Shown here: positions 1-7,556 of the stretch, piece after piece
How positions within the stretch are numbered: position 1 is the stretch's first letter
How the letters are laid out: each line of letters begins with the position of its first letter
Source: a virus
Strand: one strand, 5' to 3'
DNA length: 63,735 nt
IMG/VR virus record: IMGVR_UViG_3300022592_000004
Location: 1-63,735 of that record
The notes under the pieces: generated by a model
What the model saw: the letters and a program-made list of their open reading frames with translations, nothing else
Database searches by the model: none
What the model was told of the DNA's origin: nothing
Made by a program: the position numbers and the translations under genes

Positions 1-7
1 GGTTAAG

Positions 8-193
8 GTGCTGGCGGGATTACTGGGATGGCGGCGGTGCGGGACGTGTGGCCGGTGGACGAGGAATGCGATTGTGTGTTCGGGGTGTTGGGAGGAGTCG
101 AGGACGAAGGCGGGCTGGGGTTGGCTGACGGTTGCGGAAGCGCTGAGGCGCCGCGAGGCTGCAGGGAGGGCGCGAAAGGGATGGAGACCATGA
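8..193 (+). CDS. Small zinc-finger-like protein, possibly 5'-truncated
   Basis: 61 residues from a GTG at 8; the frame stays open to the left edge, so the true start may lie outside the window. Two Cys pairs (CGTC near residue 11, CSGC near 25) suggest one zinc knuckle, followed by a basic helical tail. The stop overlaps the ATG of the next gene (ATGA at 190). I chose this frame over the alternative at 28 because of the Cys pairs and the coupled stop/start. Function unknown. Confidence 0.5.
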   Translation: MLAGLLGWRRCGTCGRWTRNAIVCSGCWEESRTKAGWGWLTVAEALRRREAAGRARKGWRP

Positions 194-444
194 AGGAGCT
201 GAATCCGAACCATCCGGTTACGCGGGAGTTTCACGAGCAGTGGCACAAGGTGTGCGCGTTGGTGATGATAAAGCTCGGGGTGCGCGAGGTTCACATCGAC
301 GAAGACGACATTCGGCGCCTGGCCGATGAGCCCGGCGGTTGCAACATCACGATGCGAGTCCGGAACGAGGTGATCATTCTGAAGTTGGTGGATGATGCGG
401 AGGCGGAGCGCCTGGCGCGTGAAGAGGGGGGACTGCCATCGTGA
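190..444 (+). CDS. Hypothetical protein, 84 aa
   Basis: Start at ATG 190, with GGAG just upstream and a 4-base overlap with the preceding stop. The product is acidic at the C-terminus and looks like a small alpha/beta protein. No Cys pairs, membrane segment or recognised family. It is coupled to the next gene by a GTGA overlap at 441, so it belongs to the same translationally linked run of small genes. Confidence 0.6.
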   Translation: MKELNPNHPVTREFHEQWHKVCALVMIKLGVREVHIDEDDIRRLADEPGGCNITMRVRNEVIILKLVDDAEAERLAREEGGLPS

Positions 445-656
445 GCGAGCTTGACGGGAGGGGCCGGTGCTGCAAGATAAAGCCGCTGGTGTACAAGCGA
501 CCGCCGATCACAGGGGAGCCGCCGCAGAGGTATTGCTGGAGATGCGACCGGGCGTATGACCTGGATACTGGAGCGCAGATACCGAACTGGGCCTGGATGC
601 AGATTGGCGAGGTTTTCGTGAGAAGAGGGAGCTACGGCTGGGCGAGGTTTTCGTGA
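441..656 (+). CDS. Small CxxC protein, 71 aa
   Basis: GTG start overlapping the previous stop. Cys10-Cys11 and a CWRC pair near residues 32-35 suggest a zinc site. The last 15 or so codons fall inside a 35-bp tandem duplication (606-674), so the C-terminus (EVFVRRGSYGWARFS) was probably created or altered by that duplication. No family recognised. Confidence 0.55.
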   Translation: MSELDGRGRCCKIKPLVYKRPPITGEPPQRYCWRCDRAYDLDTGAQIPNWAWMQIGEVFVRRGSYGWARFS

Positions 657-674
657 GAAGAGGGAGCCACGGCT
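606..674 (+). repeat. Tandem 35-bp direct repeat spanning a gene junction
   Basis: Two copies, 606-639 and 641-674, are identical except for one T/C difference. Each carries the purine-rich GAAGAGGGAG stretch. The second copy supplies the ribosome binding site of the gene at 676; the first lies inside the 3' end of the gene at 441. It reads as a recent slippage duplication. Confidence 0.85.
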
Positions 675-675
675 T

Positions 676-870
676 ATGAGCAACCTCTCCGAAGAGATTC
701 TGAAGGGTATCACCGCTGCCATGGGTGGCACGAGGGAAGGGACCGTCTTCAAGGTATCCATCGACCAGGATGCCAAGTGCAAAAGATGCGGCAAAGGATG
801 GGCGGCAGAATCAGGCTACTGCATGAAATGCATAAATAAGGCGCTCAAACTTATGAAGGGGAAACGATGA
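676..870 (+). CDS. Zinc-ribbon protein, 64 aa
   Basis: ATG 676 follows GAAGAGGGAG. Two CxxC pairs (CKRC near 36, CMKC near 50) form a treble-clef-like zinc ribbon, and the tail is Lys-rich. The last codons overlap the ATG of the next gene at 867. Such ribbons occur in many small phage proteins; the role is unknown. Confidence 0.65.
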   Translation: MSNLSEEILKGITAAMGGTREGTVFKVSIDQDAKCKRCGKGWAAESGYCMKCINKALKLMKGKR

Positions 871-2171
871 GCGGCGGGGACTGGAGAACGATCACGATTG
901 GTCGGGTGGAGACAGAAACCATGAGCGAGGAGCTGAAGAAGTGCCCATTTTGCGGCGGCCCGGCCTATTACACCGAGAGTGTGAACGGATCGCTGATAGT
1001 TACCGTCGGTTGTGATCGATGCGGCGTCCACGTAAAGGCCGTGAAGGATGGTTACGGCGAGAATCCCCGGATCAGCAAGGATATTGTGGCGGTGTGGAAT
1101 TCGCGAGCTGAGGTCGAGAGACTGCAAAAGTGGATCGGGGATCTGCAGTCGGGGATGTACGTCAACTGCGTGTATTGCGGATACCAGTATGGGCCGAAGG
1201 AAACGACGCCGGTTACGATGGCCGATGCGCTGAAAGCGCACATCGAGGTGTGCGAGAAGCACCCCATGAGTGCGCTGAGACAAGAGACCGAGAGGCTGAA
1301 AAGCGCGTTACAGGCGATAAAAAAGCACGCCCTGCATCCCTGGGAGACTACACACCCGCCTTATCTGTACCAAGCCGCGCTGCGAACGATTGCGATAGCT
1401 GTCGACGAGATCCTGGACCGTTCCAAGGGGAACCTAGCCGGAGAGGTATGCGGGAAGCAATCCATGAGCGCCCTGAAGCGGGAGTTCGAGGAGGCCCGTA
1501 AGAACCTGGAGATCATGGACTCTATGGCGGCCGACAAGAACCGGCTGACGCTTGAGCTTGCCGAGGCTCGGAAGTCCCTGGTGAACCTGATTCAGGAACT
1601 TGAAGACGAATATTCAGCCGATAGAGACATCATTGCGACATCGGCAAAGGTCCAGGAGGAGAACGACCATCTCCGCGGTGATCTCGAACAGCTCGAGAAG
1701 AAGTCAGCCTGCTACAGGGCGATATTGGAGGCGCTGGAATTCCCCCGCCTCGACGATTATTCCGACCCGGAATTTGCCAGGATGATTGGAAAGAAAACGC
1801 TCCAGGTGATCCAGGACAAGGATGCCACGATAGGCGTCCTGACTGCAGCTGTCGACACCCGAACCAGAGACAAAGAGACACTCCAGGAAGAGCTTGAGCA
1901 GCTGAAGCGCGATACCCGGGAGGTCTGCATCTGCGCCGCCGTCCGGTTGCCTGGGGGCTGCATTACCAGGGGGCATCGCCACGAAGACTGTTTCCAAAGG
2001 ATGCTGGATCGGAAGATAGATCGAACCGACAGCGTGCAGGGATTTATCACCTCGCGCAACAGATTTGTGGATCGTGCGGCAGGCCGGCGCCTGCAGGATG
2101 CGGCCGGCCTGACGAGCGCGGATCCGGAAGGATACGAACCAGGCACGTTGCTCAGCGAGGATCTATATTGA
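867..2171 (+). CDS. Lar-like zinc finger fused to a long coiled coil
   Basis: 434 residues. Residues 19-80 match the Lar restriction-alleviation zinc finger: KKCPFCGG, a second CxxC (CDRC) and a closing AVWNSR motif, which in the family is A-W-N-R. A second Cys/His cluster follows (CVYC near 98, with H and C near 130), then about 200 residues of heptad-rich coiled coil and a Cys-containing C-terminal part. Family Lar proteins are about 60-100 residues, so the extension is unusual. Classical Lar moderates host type I restriction; whether that holds here is inference. An internal ATG at 921 (MSEELKKC) with GGAG upstream could be the real start. Confidence 0.7.
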   Translation: MSGGDWRTITIGRVETETMSEELKKCPFCGGPAYYTESVNGSLIVTVGCDRCGVHVKAVKDGYGENPRISKDIVAVWNSRAEVERLQKWIGDLQSGMYVNCVYCGYQYGPKETTPVTMADALKAHIEVCEKHPMSALRQETERLKSALQAIKKHALHPWETTHPPYLYQAALRTIAIAVDEILDRSKGNLAGEVCGKQSMSALKREFEEARKNLEIMDSMAADKNRLTLELAEARKSLVNLIQELEDEYSADRDIIATSAKVQEENDHLRGDLEQLEKKSACYRAILEALEFPRLDDYSDPEFARMIGKKTLQVIQDKDATIGVLTAAVDTRTRDKETLQEELEQLKRDTREVCICAAVRLPGGCITRGHRHEDCFQRMLDRKIDRTDSVQGFITSRNRFVDRAAGRRLQDAAGLTSADPEGYEPGTLLSEDLY

Positions 2172-2263
2172 CACCCGCGATAAGTAGGTTGATTTCGTGT
2201 CTCGTATTGATGGGCCTGGCGGTCGGGTTTGGGTGGGTGCTTGGCCGGTTTATGAGGAGGTAG
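2168..2263 (+). CDS. Tiny single-span membrane peptide, 31 aa
   Basis: TTG start at 2168 overlaps the preceding TGA, with AGGA seven bases upstream. The product is nearly all one hydrophobic helix (residues 8-26) followed by GRFMRR, consistent with an inner-membrane peptide with a cytoplasmic positive tail. It fills an otherwise empty gap of about 95 bp. It could be a spurious frame; start codon and size keep confidence low. Confidence 0.4.
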   Translation: MTPAISRLISCLVLMGLAVGFGWVLGRFMRR

Positions 2264-2267
2264 GGTC

Positions 2268-2741
2268 ATGGCGCTGTTCATGGAAACGACGAAGATTTCG
2301 GCAAAGAGCACGGCTCAGGAGATCGCGACGATCCTGGCGGAGGCCGGTGCCACGGCCGTTCTGACGGAATACGATAGGGACCGGAAGATCTGCGGACTCG
2401 CGTTCAGGCTAATGGTGGGGGAAAAGCAGGTTCCCTTCACTCTGCCGGCGCGGATACCTCCGGTGTTCACATATCTGCAGAAGAAGCGGCCGGCGAAATG
2501 GCGCGTCAAGAGGGCCCAGGCGGATCTGGAGCAGGCTGAGCGGGTAGCGTGGCGGCAGTTGTATCGCTGGATCCTTGCGCAACTGGCGATGATCGACACC
2601 GGCATGGTCGCCGCGCAGGAGGTTTTCCTTCCGTACCTGCAGACCGGGCCGAAAGAGACGCTATACGATCGGATGACGGCAGGGGGGCGCCTGGCGCTGC
2701 CGTCCATAGGGCAAGCCGACGGGCACCTGGAGGATCGATGA
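2268..2741 (+). CDS. Conserved phage hypothetical protein, 157 aa
   Basis: Starts at ATG 2268 after GGAGG in the preceding stop region; ATG 2280 is an alternative. The pattern (an alpha/beta start, FTLPARIPPV, then a Trp/Arg-rich helix with LYRWILAQLAMIDTGMVAAQEVFLPYL) resembles a hypothetical protein seen in many tailed phages. No enzymatic residues are evident. It sits in the early small-gene run and overlaps the next ATG. Confidence 0.75.
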   Translation: MALFMETTKISAKSTAQEIATILAEAGATAVLTEYDRDRKICGLAFRLMVGEKQVPFTLPARIPPVFTYLQKKRPAKWRVKRAQADLEQAERVAWRQLYRWILAQLAMIDTGMVAAQEVFLPYLQTGPKETLYDRMTAGGRLALPSIGQADGHLEDR

Positions 2742-2938
2742 AAATCCAGATTCACAACAAGAAGGACCTGATCTGTGCGGAGATTATCATGGCGTGCTTT
2801 CCGGTAGCCCTTGTGGGGTTCGCCGGCTGGGCGCCGCGCCAGGGAATGGTGGTCGCGGTCGCGGTCACGATCGGGTATTGCATCGGTAAGTTCCACGAGG
2901 AACAGATAAGGCGGATGAAAGATGGGAATCGCGGATGA
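2738..2938 (+). CDS. Two-span small membrane protein, 66 aa
   Basis: ATG 2738 overlaps the previous TGA. After a short polar N-terminus there are two hydrophobic stretches (about 14-30 and 35-52) separated by a short polar turn, then a basic and acidic tail. The topology would fit a small holin, but nothing else supports lysis: no endolysin or spanin gene lies nearby. Its 3' end overlaps the next gene. Confidence 0.6.
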   Translation: MKIQIHNKKDLICAEIIMACFPVALVGFAGWAPRQGMVVAVAVTIGYCIGKFHEEQIRRMKDGNRG

Positions 2939-3461
2939 AATAGGCGGTGAGCTCGAGAAGAAGCCGGAGGCCAGGTTCAGGAAACTGCTGGCGGAGGTGG
3001 AGGGCGCCAGGCGTTTCTTCTCCCGGTGGCGCACGGAGGCGGATGAGGTCTCCGAGAGGATGCAGGAGGTCCAGAAGGTCCTCGAGCAAAACATGGAACG
3101 GCTCCAGGAGCAGGCCCAGAGGGTGGGCGAGGCCGAGGATGCCGCGAATGTTCTGGCGCTCCAGATCTCTACGATCGACGAATTCATCAACGAGAACTTC
3201 CGGGACGTCTTTCTCCGGCCGCCATCAGTAAAAAGGGCCACGGATGATCCGGGACAGGCCACCGATGAGAAGCCGACTGACTCGGCTCCCGAGGGTGCCT
3301 TTACTCCAAGCAAGCGCGATCGAGATGCGCTCATGGGGAAGACACCGCAGACGACCGCGGATAAGACGCTTTACCTGCTCGGGGAGCTGAAGAAGATCCG
3401 GGATAGGTTCGGAGGCAGCTTCGTGGAAAAGATGAATCGTATGGTTGGAGGCCAGGAATGA
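2922..3461 (+). CDS. Coiled-coil protein, 179 aa
   Basis: Residues 10-100 form one long amphipathic heptad region rich in Glu, Arg and Gln, followed by a disordered Pro/Thr/Asp linker and a short C-terminal helix pair. No catalytic motif. Overlaps both neighbours. Likely an oligomerising structural or scaffolding accessory protein, but the function is not recognised. Confidence 0.65.
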   Translation: MGIADEIGGELEKKPEARFRKLLAEVEGARRFFSRWRTEADEVSERMQEVQKVLEQNMERLQEQAQRVGEAEDAANVLALQISTIDEFINENFRDVFLRPPSVKRATDDPGQATDEKPTDSAPEGAFTPSKRDRDALMGKTPQTTADKTLYLLGELKKIRDRFGGSFVEKMNRMVGGQE

Positions 3462-4132
3462 GCAAATGCACTTTGTGTGGAACCATAGGAGAGACAACCC
3501 GGGTGGCAGACGATGAGTTCTGTGCGCGTTGCGTCGAACAATTCAAACCGTCACCTGTAGCGTTATCAGGAAAACCCGGTGAGCAGTTTATTTGGGAACC
3601 AAAGGATGAGGCCGATCTCAAGGACTCGTGGGATTTAGCGCACGGCCGAAACGATGCCAAACAGAAACTGAAGGAGTCCGGCCGATGTGAAATGAAGGAG
3701 CAGTTTAAGACCAAGGCATTTGACGGAAACTCACTGCTTCAGAACTTCTTTGGAGTGAACACGGAGAAGGCTGTTGCCTGGCTTACCCACGGCACAATCG
3801 ACAGAACCTTCCACACCCATGGAGATTTCGGGTGCGACATACTGAGTCCTTGGGGCCCGATCCAAGCCAAGGGAAGATCGAATCCCAAGGGAACTCTCTG
3901 GTTTGAGACGATGGAGCAGTTCCGCACCCCGTATGCAATTCAAGGGGTCCCTGTCATGCCAAATCCGGACTACGCACACATCCGCATTACCGGCTGGATC
4001 ACCCGGGAGGAGTTCGACAGGATAAAACACCCGGATGATTACGGATTCGGCCCCAGGGTGGCTGTATATCAGGTGGAACTCCATCCGATGCGGGAATTCT
4101 TTGAGCTTCCAAAGCTGGGAGGAAAAAAATGA
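3458..4132 (+). CDS. Zinc-knuckle protein with an uncharacterised C-terminal domain, 224 aa
   Basis: N-terminal CTLC...CARC (residues 4-26) is a four-Cys knuckle. The larger C-terminal part (80-224) contains GCDILSPWGPIQAKGR, where an Asp followed about eleven residues later by Q-x-K faintly resembles a PD-(D/E)xK nuclease core with the common Glu replaced by Gln. That resemblance is weak and I do not call a nuclease. Coupled to its neighbours by ATGA-type overlaps. Confidence 0.6.
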   Translation: MSKCTLCGTIGETTRVADDEFCARCVEQFKPSPVALSGKPGEQFIWEPKDEADLKDSWDLAHGRNDAKQKLKESGRCEMKEQFKTKAFDGNSLLQNFFGVNTEKAVAWLTHGTIDRTFHTHGDFGCDILSPWGPIQAKGRSNPKGTLWFETMEQFRTPYAIQGVPVMPNPDYAHIRITGWITREEFDRIKHPDDYGFGPRVAVYQVELHPMREFFELPKLGGKK

Positions 4133-4377
4133 CAGCAGGAGCGGCAAAATATGGGAGCAGCCGCTTTGGAGTTGTAAGTTCGGGCCCGGACAGGAAGAAG
4201 CTCGAGTATTACATGGCCGATTTTATACAGATCGATGCCAGCGGAAACCTGCTCCTTTGGGGACACACGGAAGATCGGCCGAAAACCCCTCTTCTCATGG
4301 TGGCCATATGGGTCGGTGCTTGGGTCGAAGTGTTTGCCGCCGGCCTCCTCGAGGGCGAACGACTCAACAAGGATTGA
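4129..4377 (+). CDS. Hypothetical protein, 82 aa
   Basis: ATG 4129 overlaps the preceding stop with AGGA upstream. The central segment resembles a beta-hairpin protein (DFIQIDASGNLLLWG), and residues 50-75 are hydrophobic enough to be a core helix or a weak membrane segment. No family recognised. Confidence 0.5.
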   Translation: MTAGAAKYGSSRFGVVSSGPDRKKLEYYMADFIQIDASGNLLLWGHTEDRPKTPLLMVAIWVGAWVEVFAAGLLEGERLNKD

Positions 4378-4380
4378 GAA

Positions 4381-4572
4381 ATGAAAACAGTAATCGTTCG
4401 AGGAGCCCTGGGAACGAGCTATCGGCACTTCTTCATGCTGCCTGGTGGGCCAGAAACCTGTGATCACGAGTGGAAATACATGATCATGAAACACGGGATC
4501 CGGAGATATGCCTACTGCAAGAGGACCGAGACGATGTTCGTGAGCCCGATGTTCCGCGAGGACAAGAAGTAA
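4381..4572 (+). CDS. Hypothetical protein, 63 aa
   Basis: Basic small protein starting at ATG 4381, three bases after the previous stop. It has Cys27, Cys45 and several His/Tyr residues but no clear zinc pattern. Its TAA overlaps the next ATG (TAATG). Role unknown. Confidence 0.5.
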   Translation: MKTVIVRGALGTSYRHFFMLPGGPETCDHEWKYMIMKHGIRRYAYCKRTETMFVSPMFREDKK

Positions 4573-4865
4573 TGGCCAACAACCGGATGTACCTCGTATG
4601 CACGCAGTGCCTGCAGACTCCCGACGTCCCGTGGGAAGACTGCCATCTATATCTGGCTAAATATTACCCGCACCAAGGCTGGTATTTCAACCGGGATCCC
4701 GGGAAAACCGAAACAGAGCTCGGCAAGTTCCTGGAGACTCACTCCCATAAGAGCCTGTTTGGCCAGGATTTCGCGGTCGTCTATGACACGATGATCCCCG
4801 GATTCCCCAAAGAGAAGTCAGACATACTACGGAAGGTCAGCAAATCTCTCTCGGAGAGGAAGTGA
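4572..4865 (+). CDS. Small Cys-containing protein, 97 aa
   Basis: Start taken at ATG 4572, where the previous stop overlaps (TAATG), rather than the upstream ATG at 4470. CTQC near residue 10 and a further Cys at 22 suggest a metal site. The rest is a compact aromatic-rich domain of unknown family. Stop and next start overlap (TGATG). Confidence 0.55.
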   Translation: MANNRMYLVCTQCLQTPDVPWEDCHLYLAKYYPHQGWYFNRDPGKTETELGKFLETHSHKSLFGQDFAVVYDTMIPGFPKEKSDILRKVSKSLSERK

Positions 4866-5032
4866 TGTCGGCCATGGACCCCATAATCGATCTTTGCGGG
4901 GCGCTCGTTGGGATCATCCTCCTTGGGCAGATCGCCTACCTCGTTGGTCGCATGATGGTGTCGCTCTATCGGTTCGTTCGATATCGCCAGGGAAATCATC
5001 TGGCGGGATCCAGATGGACCTTTGAGGAATAG
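4865..5032 (+). CDS. Single-span membrane protein, 55 aa
   Basis: ATG 4865 overlaps the previous stop. Residues 6-33 are strongly hydrophobic (an N-out helix), followed by a basic, soluble tail (RFVRYRQ...). The gene fills an otherwise empty 170-bp interval. Small inner-membrane phage protein of unknown role. Confidence 0.55.
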   Translation: MSAMDPIIDLCGALVGIILLGQIAYLVGRMMVSLYRFVRYRQGNHLAGSRWTFEE

Positions 5033-5035
5033 GAC

Positions 5036-5392
5036 ATGCATCTAAAACTTGTGGAACCTCTGAAGAACCTCCTGCGGCGGCAGCCGATAAACGAGATGGC
5101 AGTCGCGAAGCTCGAGCCAGGAGATTACATCATCGTCGTAAACAAAGGACAATTTGCCCGCAGCTCGACGGAGGTGCTCAGGGGACTACTGGAGCACCGA
5201 GGGATCACCGCGATCATGGTGCCCGCCGAGAACGTCGATCTGGCTCTCCGGATCTACCGGGTCGAGGGCGATCCCGACGAGCTTGTTAGGATCCAGGCGG
5301 AGATTGAGGCGAGGAAGAAGGGTTCTGGAGCTACATGGCTTGACCGCCTGTTTATCAGATCACGCAGCAACAAAGAAGGGAGTGAAAAATGA
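5036..5392 (+). CDS. Hypothetical protein, 118 aa
   Basis: ATG 5036, preceded by AGGA. An alpha/beta fold is likely: PGDYIIVV strand, a helix, then GITAIMVPAEN, ending in a basic amphipathic helix. No recognised catalytic residues. Overlaps the next gene. Confidence 0.55.
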   Translation: MHLKLVEPLKNLLRRQPINEMAVAKLEPGDYIIVVNKGQFARSSTEVLRGLLEHRGITAIMVPAENVDLALRIYRVEGDPDELVRIQAEIEARKKGSGATWLDRLFIRSRSNKEGSEK

Positions 5393-5613
5393 TCCATATT
5401 TTAGTAAAGAAAGTCAAGAACAAGAAGGGCCGTCCGGTGTCAGGCGCGGTTACGGTCCACGGAATCACGGAGGACATTGTTGAAGCTGGACGCTGGGTCG
5501 ATTGGGCCGGCGGCCAACTCATCACGGCTGATGTGAAAGACAAGGCCAATCCATCAAAGGCACTCTTGACATCCGATGAGGTTGGGGTGCCGATGGAAGA
5601 AAAACAGGGATAA
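5389..5613 (+). CDS. Hypothetical protein, 74 aa
   Basis: ATG 5389 overlaps the previous TGA, with GGGAG upstream. Very basic N-terminus (KKVKNKKGRP), then a short beta-rich acidic part. No family recognised. Confidence 0.5.
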   Translation: MIHILVKKVKNKKGRPVSGAVTVHGITEDIVEAGRWVDWAGGQLITADVKDKANPSKALLTSDEVGVPMEEKQG

Positions 5614-5616
5614 AAC

Positions 5617-6174
5617 ATGGAAAATGAACCTCCAAACAACGAACCGGGTCCAGTCCCAGGCATCAGCCACTCGCAACCCATAATGGCCAGGCTTGCCAAC
5701 CTGCTGGTCCAGGAATACGAAGACATAGTCGCTCAGCTCAATAAGATGCAATCTGTGGCTCACTATAACCACAAGACTGGTCTGCAGTGGAAGGAATTAG
5801 CCGAACATGAAACCGAAAGGCGCCGTCAGGCCCTGGTGAGCCTGGAATTCGAGACAGCCAAGGTATCTGCCGTGACGGCCGATATTGAGAAGCTGATGAA
5901 TAAGCTCCAGCGGATGACAGACGGCTGGGCGAAGGCCGAGGAAGAGAAAAAGGTTCTCCAGGAGGAGAAGCATCACCTCGCTGTTTGGCTTGAAGTGGCT
6001 CGGAGCCGCGAGCAGCAGTTAGAGAAGGACCTGCTTGTCGCGTCACAGCGCGTGGTTGAGAAAGAGGATCAACTCACCGTGGCACGGCAGCAATTATTGG
6101 CCCAGGGCATAGAGATTGGGGATAGGGACCTTCGAATCGCCAAGCTCGAGGGGCATGAGGATAAAACGTCATAG
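5617..6174 (+). CDS. Coiled-coil protein, 185 aa
   Basis: After a Pro-rich start, residues 20-175 are one continuous heptad-rich helix with abundant Glu, Lys and Gln. No catalytic motif. It resembles the coiled-coil proteins at 867 and 2922 in style rather than in sequence, so this early block holds at least three long-helix proteins. Confidence 0.6.
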   Translation: MENEPPNNEPGPVPGISHSQPIMARLANLLVQEYEDIVAQLNKMQSVAHYNHKTGLQWKELAEHETERRRQALVSLEFETAKVSAVTADIEKLMNKLQRMTDGWAKAEEEKKVLQEEKHHLAVWLEVARSREQQLEKDLLVASQRVVEKEDQLTVARQQLLAQGIEIGDRDLRIAKLEGHEDKTS

Positions 6175-6179
6175 ATTAT

Positions 6180-6292
6180 CCGGGGCCCCAGGTTTGGGGT
6201 TGGCGGCTGGGGTCGTGTGGGGCAACCCCCATGGTCAACGCATGCGGCCCGCCAGGCAGACGCCGGCACGGCCTCGACAGGCCGGGCCCCGG
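6180..6292 (+). ncRNA. Candidate GC-rich structured RNA element
   Basis: A 9-bp perfect terminal helix (6180-6188 with 6284-6292) encloses about 95 bases with two internal hairpins: TGGGG/CCCCA near 6217-6233, and GGCCT/AGGCC with a CGAC loop near 6270-6283. It occupies the 139-bp gap between two genes, immediately upstream of the start at 6314. It could be a leader element, a terminator-like structure or a separate RNA. No known class recognised. Confidence 0.4.
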
Positions 6293-6313
6293 ACACTGAG
6301 AGAGGAAAAGAGG

Positions 6314-6673
6314 ATGACAGGATCCATAATATTTGGCGGCATCGTCATTTGTGCGATCGTCATGCTGTTCATCGGGATGGACTGGTGGCACCCTCGCCGG
6401 ATGAAATCTCCGGTCGGGGAATTGCGAGCCAGAACCGGGGCGAACTTCATCGAGGTTAACGAAGAGAAGATGAATGAAACGCTCATTCTTTTTTCTTACT
6501 ACAGGTGTGCGCGTCTAGTGGACGGCAACGGGGGAAGAATGTATCATCCCTTGATCTACGATCAGTTAGATAGGCAGATCCAGGAGTTAGAAGCCAAACT
6601 CGTGAGGGAAAAGATCCTGGCGATCCTCGATATCAGCGCCCTCATCGAATCGTCCAAACACCAGGTAAAATAA
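6314..6673 (+). CDS. N-terminally membrane-anchored protein, 119 aa
   Basis: Start chosen at ATG 6314 (GAGG upstream), because the open frame above it runs through the structured GC-rich gap. Residues 3-21 form a hydrophobic membrane anchor. The rest is a soluble domain with a long amphipathic helix near 80-110. Stop overlaps the next ATG (TAATG). Confidence 0.6.
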   Translation: MTGSIIFGGIVICAIVMLFIGMDWWHPRRMKSPVGELRARTGANFIEVNEEKMNETLILFSYYRCARLVDGNGGRMYHPLIYDQLDRQIQELEAKLVREKILAILDISALIESSKHQVK

Positions 6674-6861
6674 TGAAGAGGGTTTGGAAGAAAGTCGCCG
6701 TCTCGCCGGAGGTCGCCAAGATCTGGGTGTGCAGATTCTGTGGGTTCGAATGCTATCAGAGTTGCGGTTGGTGGCGCGAGGCGAGACGCAGCAGGCAGGA
6801 TATTGATCTGATCTATCGATTCTGGGCAGGGCGTCCTGCTCCCAAGGGGGTATCTGACTGA
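6673..6861 (+). CDS. Small zinc-binding protein, 62 aa
   Basis: CRFC near residue 20 and Cys27/Cys31 (CYQSC) form a plausible four-Cys zinc site. Basic elsewhere. ATG 6673 and its stop both overlap neighbours, placing it in an operon with the ASCH protein that follows. Confidence 0.55.
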   Translation: MKRVWKKVAVSPEVAKIWVCRFCGFECYQSCGWWREARRSRQDIDLIYRFWAGRPAPKGVSD

Positions 6862-7409
6862 TGAAATATCATCCGATTATTTTCATCGGTCCGATGGTCC
6901 GCGCGATCCAAGAGGGACGGAAGACGCAGACACGGCGGATCGTGAAGCCGCAACCGGGCGCCGGAGTGCGCATAAGCGTGTTCGCCCCATCTGGTCTGGA
7001 AGATGGCCACGGCAGGAAAATAAAGCTAAAATATTGCGTCGGAGATCGCCTCTGGATTCGTGAGTGCTTCGCCCGCCGCATGGGTGGTTTCTACTACCGG
7101 GCCGACGCGAACCTCGCTGGGATTACATGGAAGCCTTCCATCCACATGCCGCGTTGCGCCTCGCGTATCACCCTGGAGGTCACGGCCATCAGACTGCAGC
7201 GGGTGCAGGAGATCAGCGAGGAGGATGCGATCGCAGAAGGCGTACAGCACGGAAACGTAGCGGGTCAGGATGTCGATATCGACGGCGATGTTTGGAACGG
7301 AGCCTATCGCAAGGCTTTCTCAATTCTATGGGACCAGATCAACGGTGCTCGCGCTTCATGGTCAGATAATCCATGGGTTTGGGCAATCACTTTCAGGAGG
7401 CTTGAATGA
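6861..7409 (+). CDS. ASCH-domain protein, 182 aa
   Basis: The N-terminus (PIIFIGPMVRAIQEGRKTQTRR) and the later GDRLWIRECF and ITLEVTAIRLQRVQEIS segments match the phage subgroup of the ASCH (PUA-like) superfamily, with the characteristic KT-x-TRR start. These domains are thought to bind RNA or modified nucleic acid; they are widespread in phages without a settled role. The product covers the whole domain at typical length. Stop overlaps the next ATG. Confidence 0.8.
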   Translation: MKYHPIIFIGPMVRAIQEGRKTQTRRIVKPQPGAGVRISVFAPSGLEDGHGRKIKLKYCVGDRLWIRECFARRMGGFYYRADANLAGITWKPSIHMPRCASRITLEVTAIRLQRVQEISEEDAIAEGVQHGNVAGQDVDIDGDVWNGAYRKAFSILWDQINGARASWSDNPWVWAITFRRLE

Positions 7410-7528
7410 AGCCGATATACGGGAAAAAGCATTGGAGAGACAGACTCACCGAGACGCAGCCCAAGTCCTGGACCAAAGAATTCGAGAAAATGATGAAACG
7501 CCTCCGCGAATGGATGGAGACCAGGTGA
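7406..7528 (+). CDS. Tiny basic protein, 40 aa
   Basis: ATG 7406 overlaps the ASCH stop and follows AGGAGG. Forty residues, strongly basic with several Trp, ending immediately before the GTG of the interrupted methyltransferase start at 7529. Predicted to be one or two amphipathic helices. Probably real because of the exact spacing and the good ribosome binding site. Confidence 0.5.
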   Translation: MKPIYGKKHWRDRLTETQPKSWTKEFEKMMKRLREWMETR

Positions 7529-7552
7529 GTGCTGATCCAGTGTGATGCCCGA
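7529..7552 (+). pseudogene. Orphaned 5' end of the DNA methyltransferase gene
   Basis: Eight codons (GTG start) encode MLIQCDAR. The intact methyltransferase start at 8071 encodes MLIQSDAR with mostly different codons. The homing endonuclease gene begins four bases beyond this fragment on the opposite strand. I read 7529-7552 as the original gene start cut off by the insertion; the frame continues only as noise through the insert. Confidence 0.7.
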
Positions 7553-7556
7553 TGGC

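Noticed and set aside
3458-4132. PD-(D/E)xK nuclease assignment
   Set aside because: Only a D...QxK-like spacing was seen, with no supporting helix or strand pattern.
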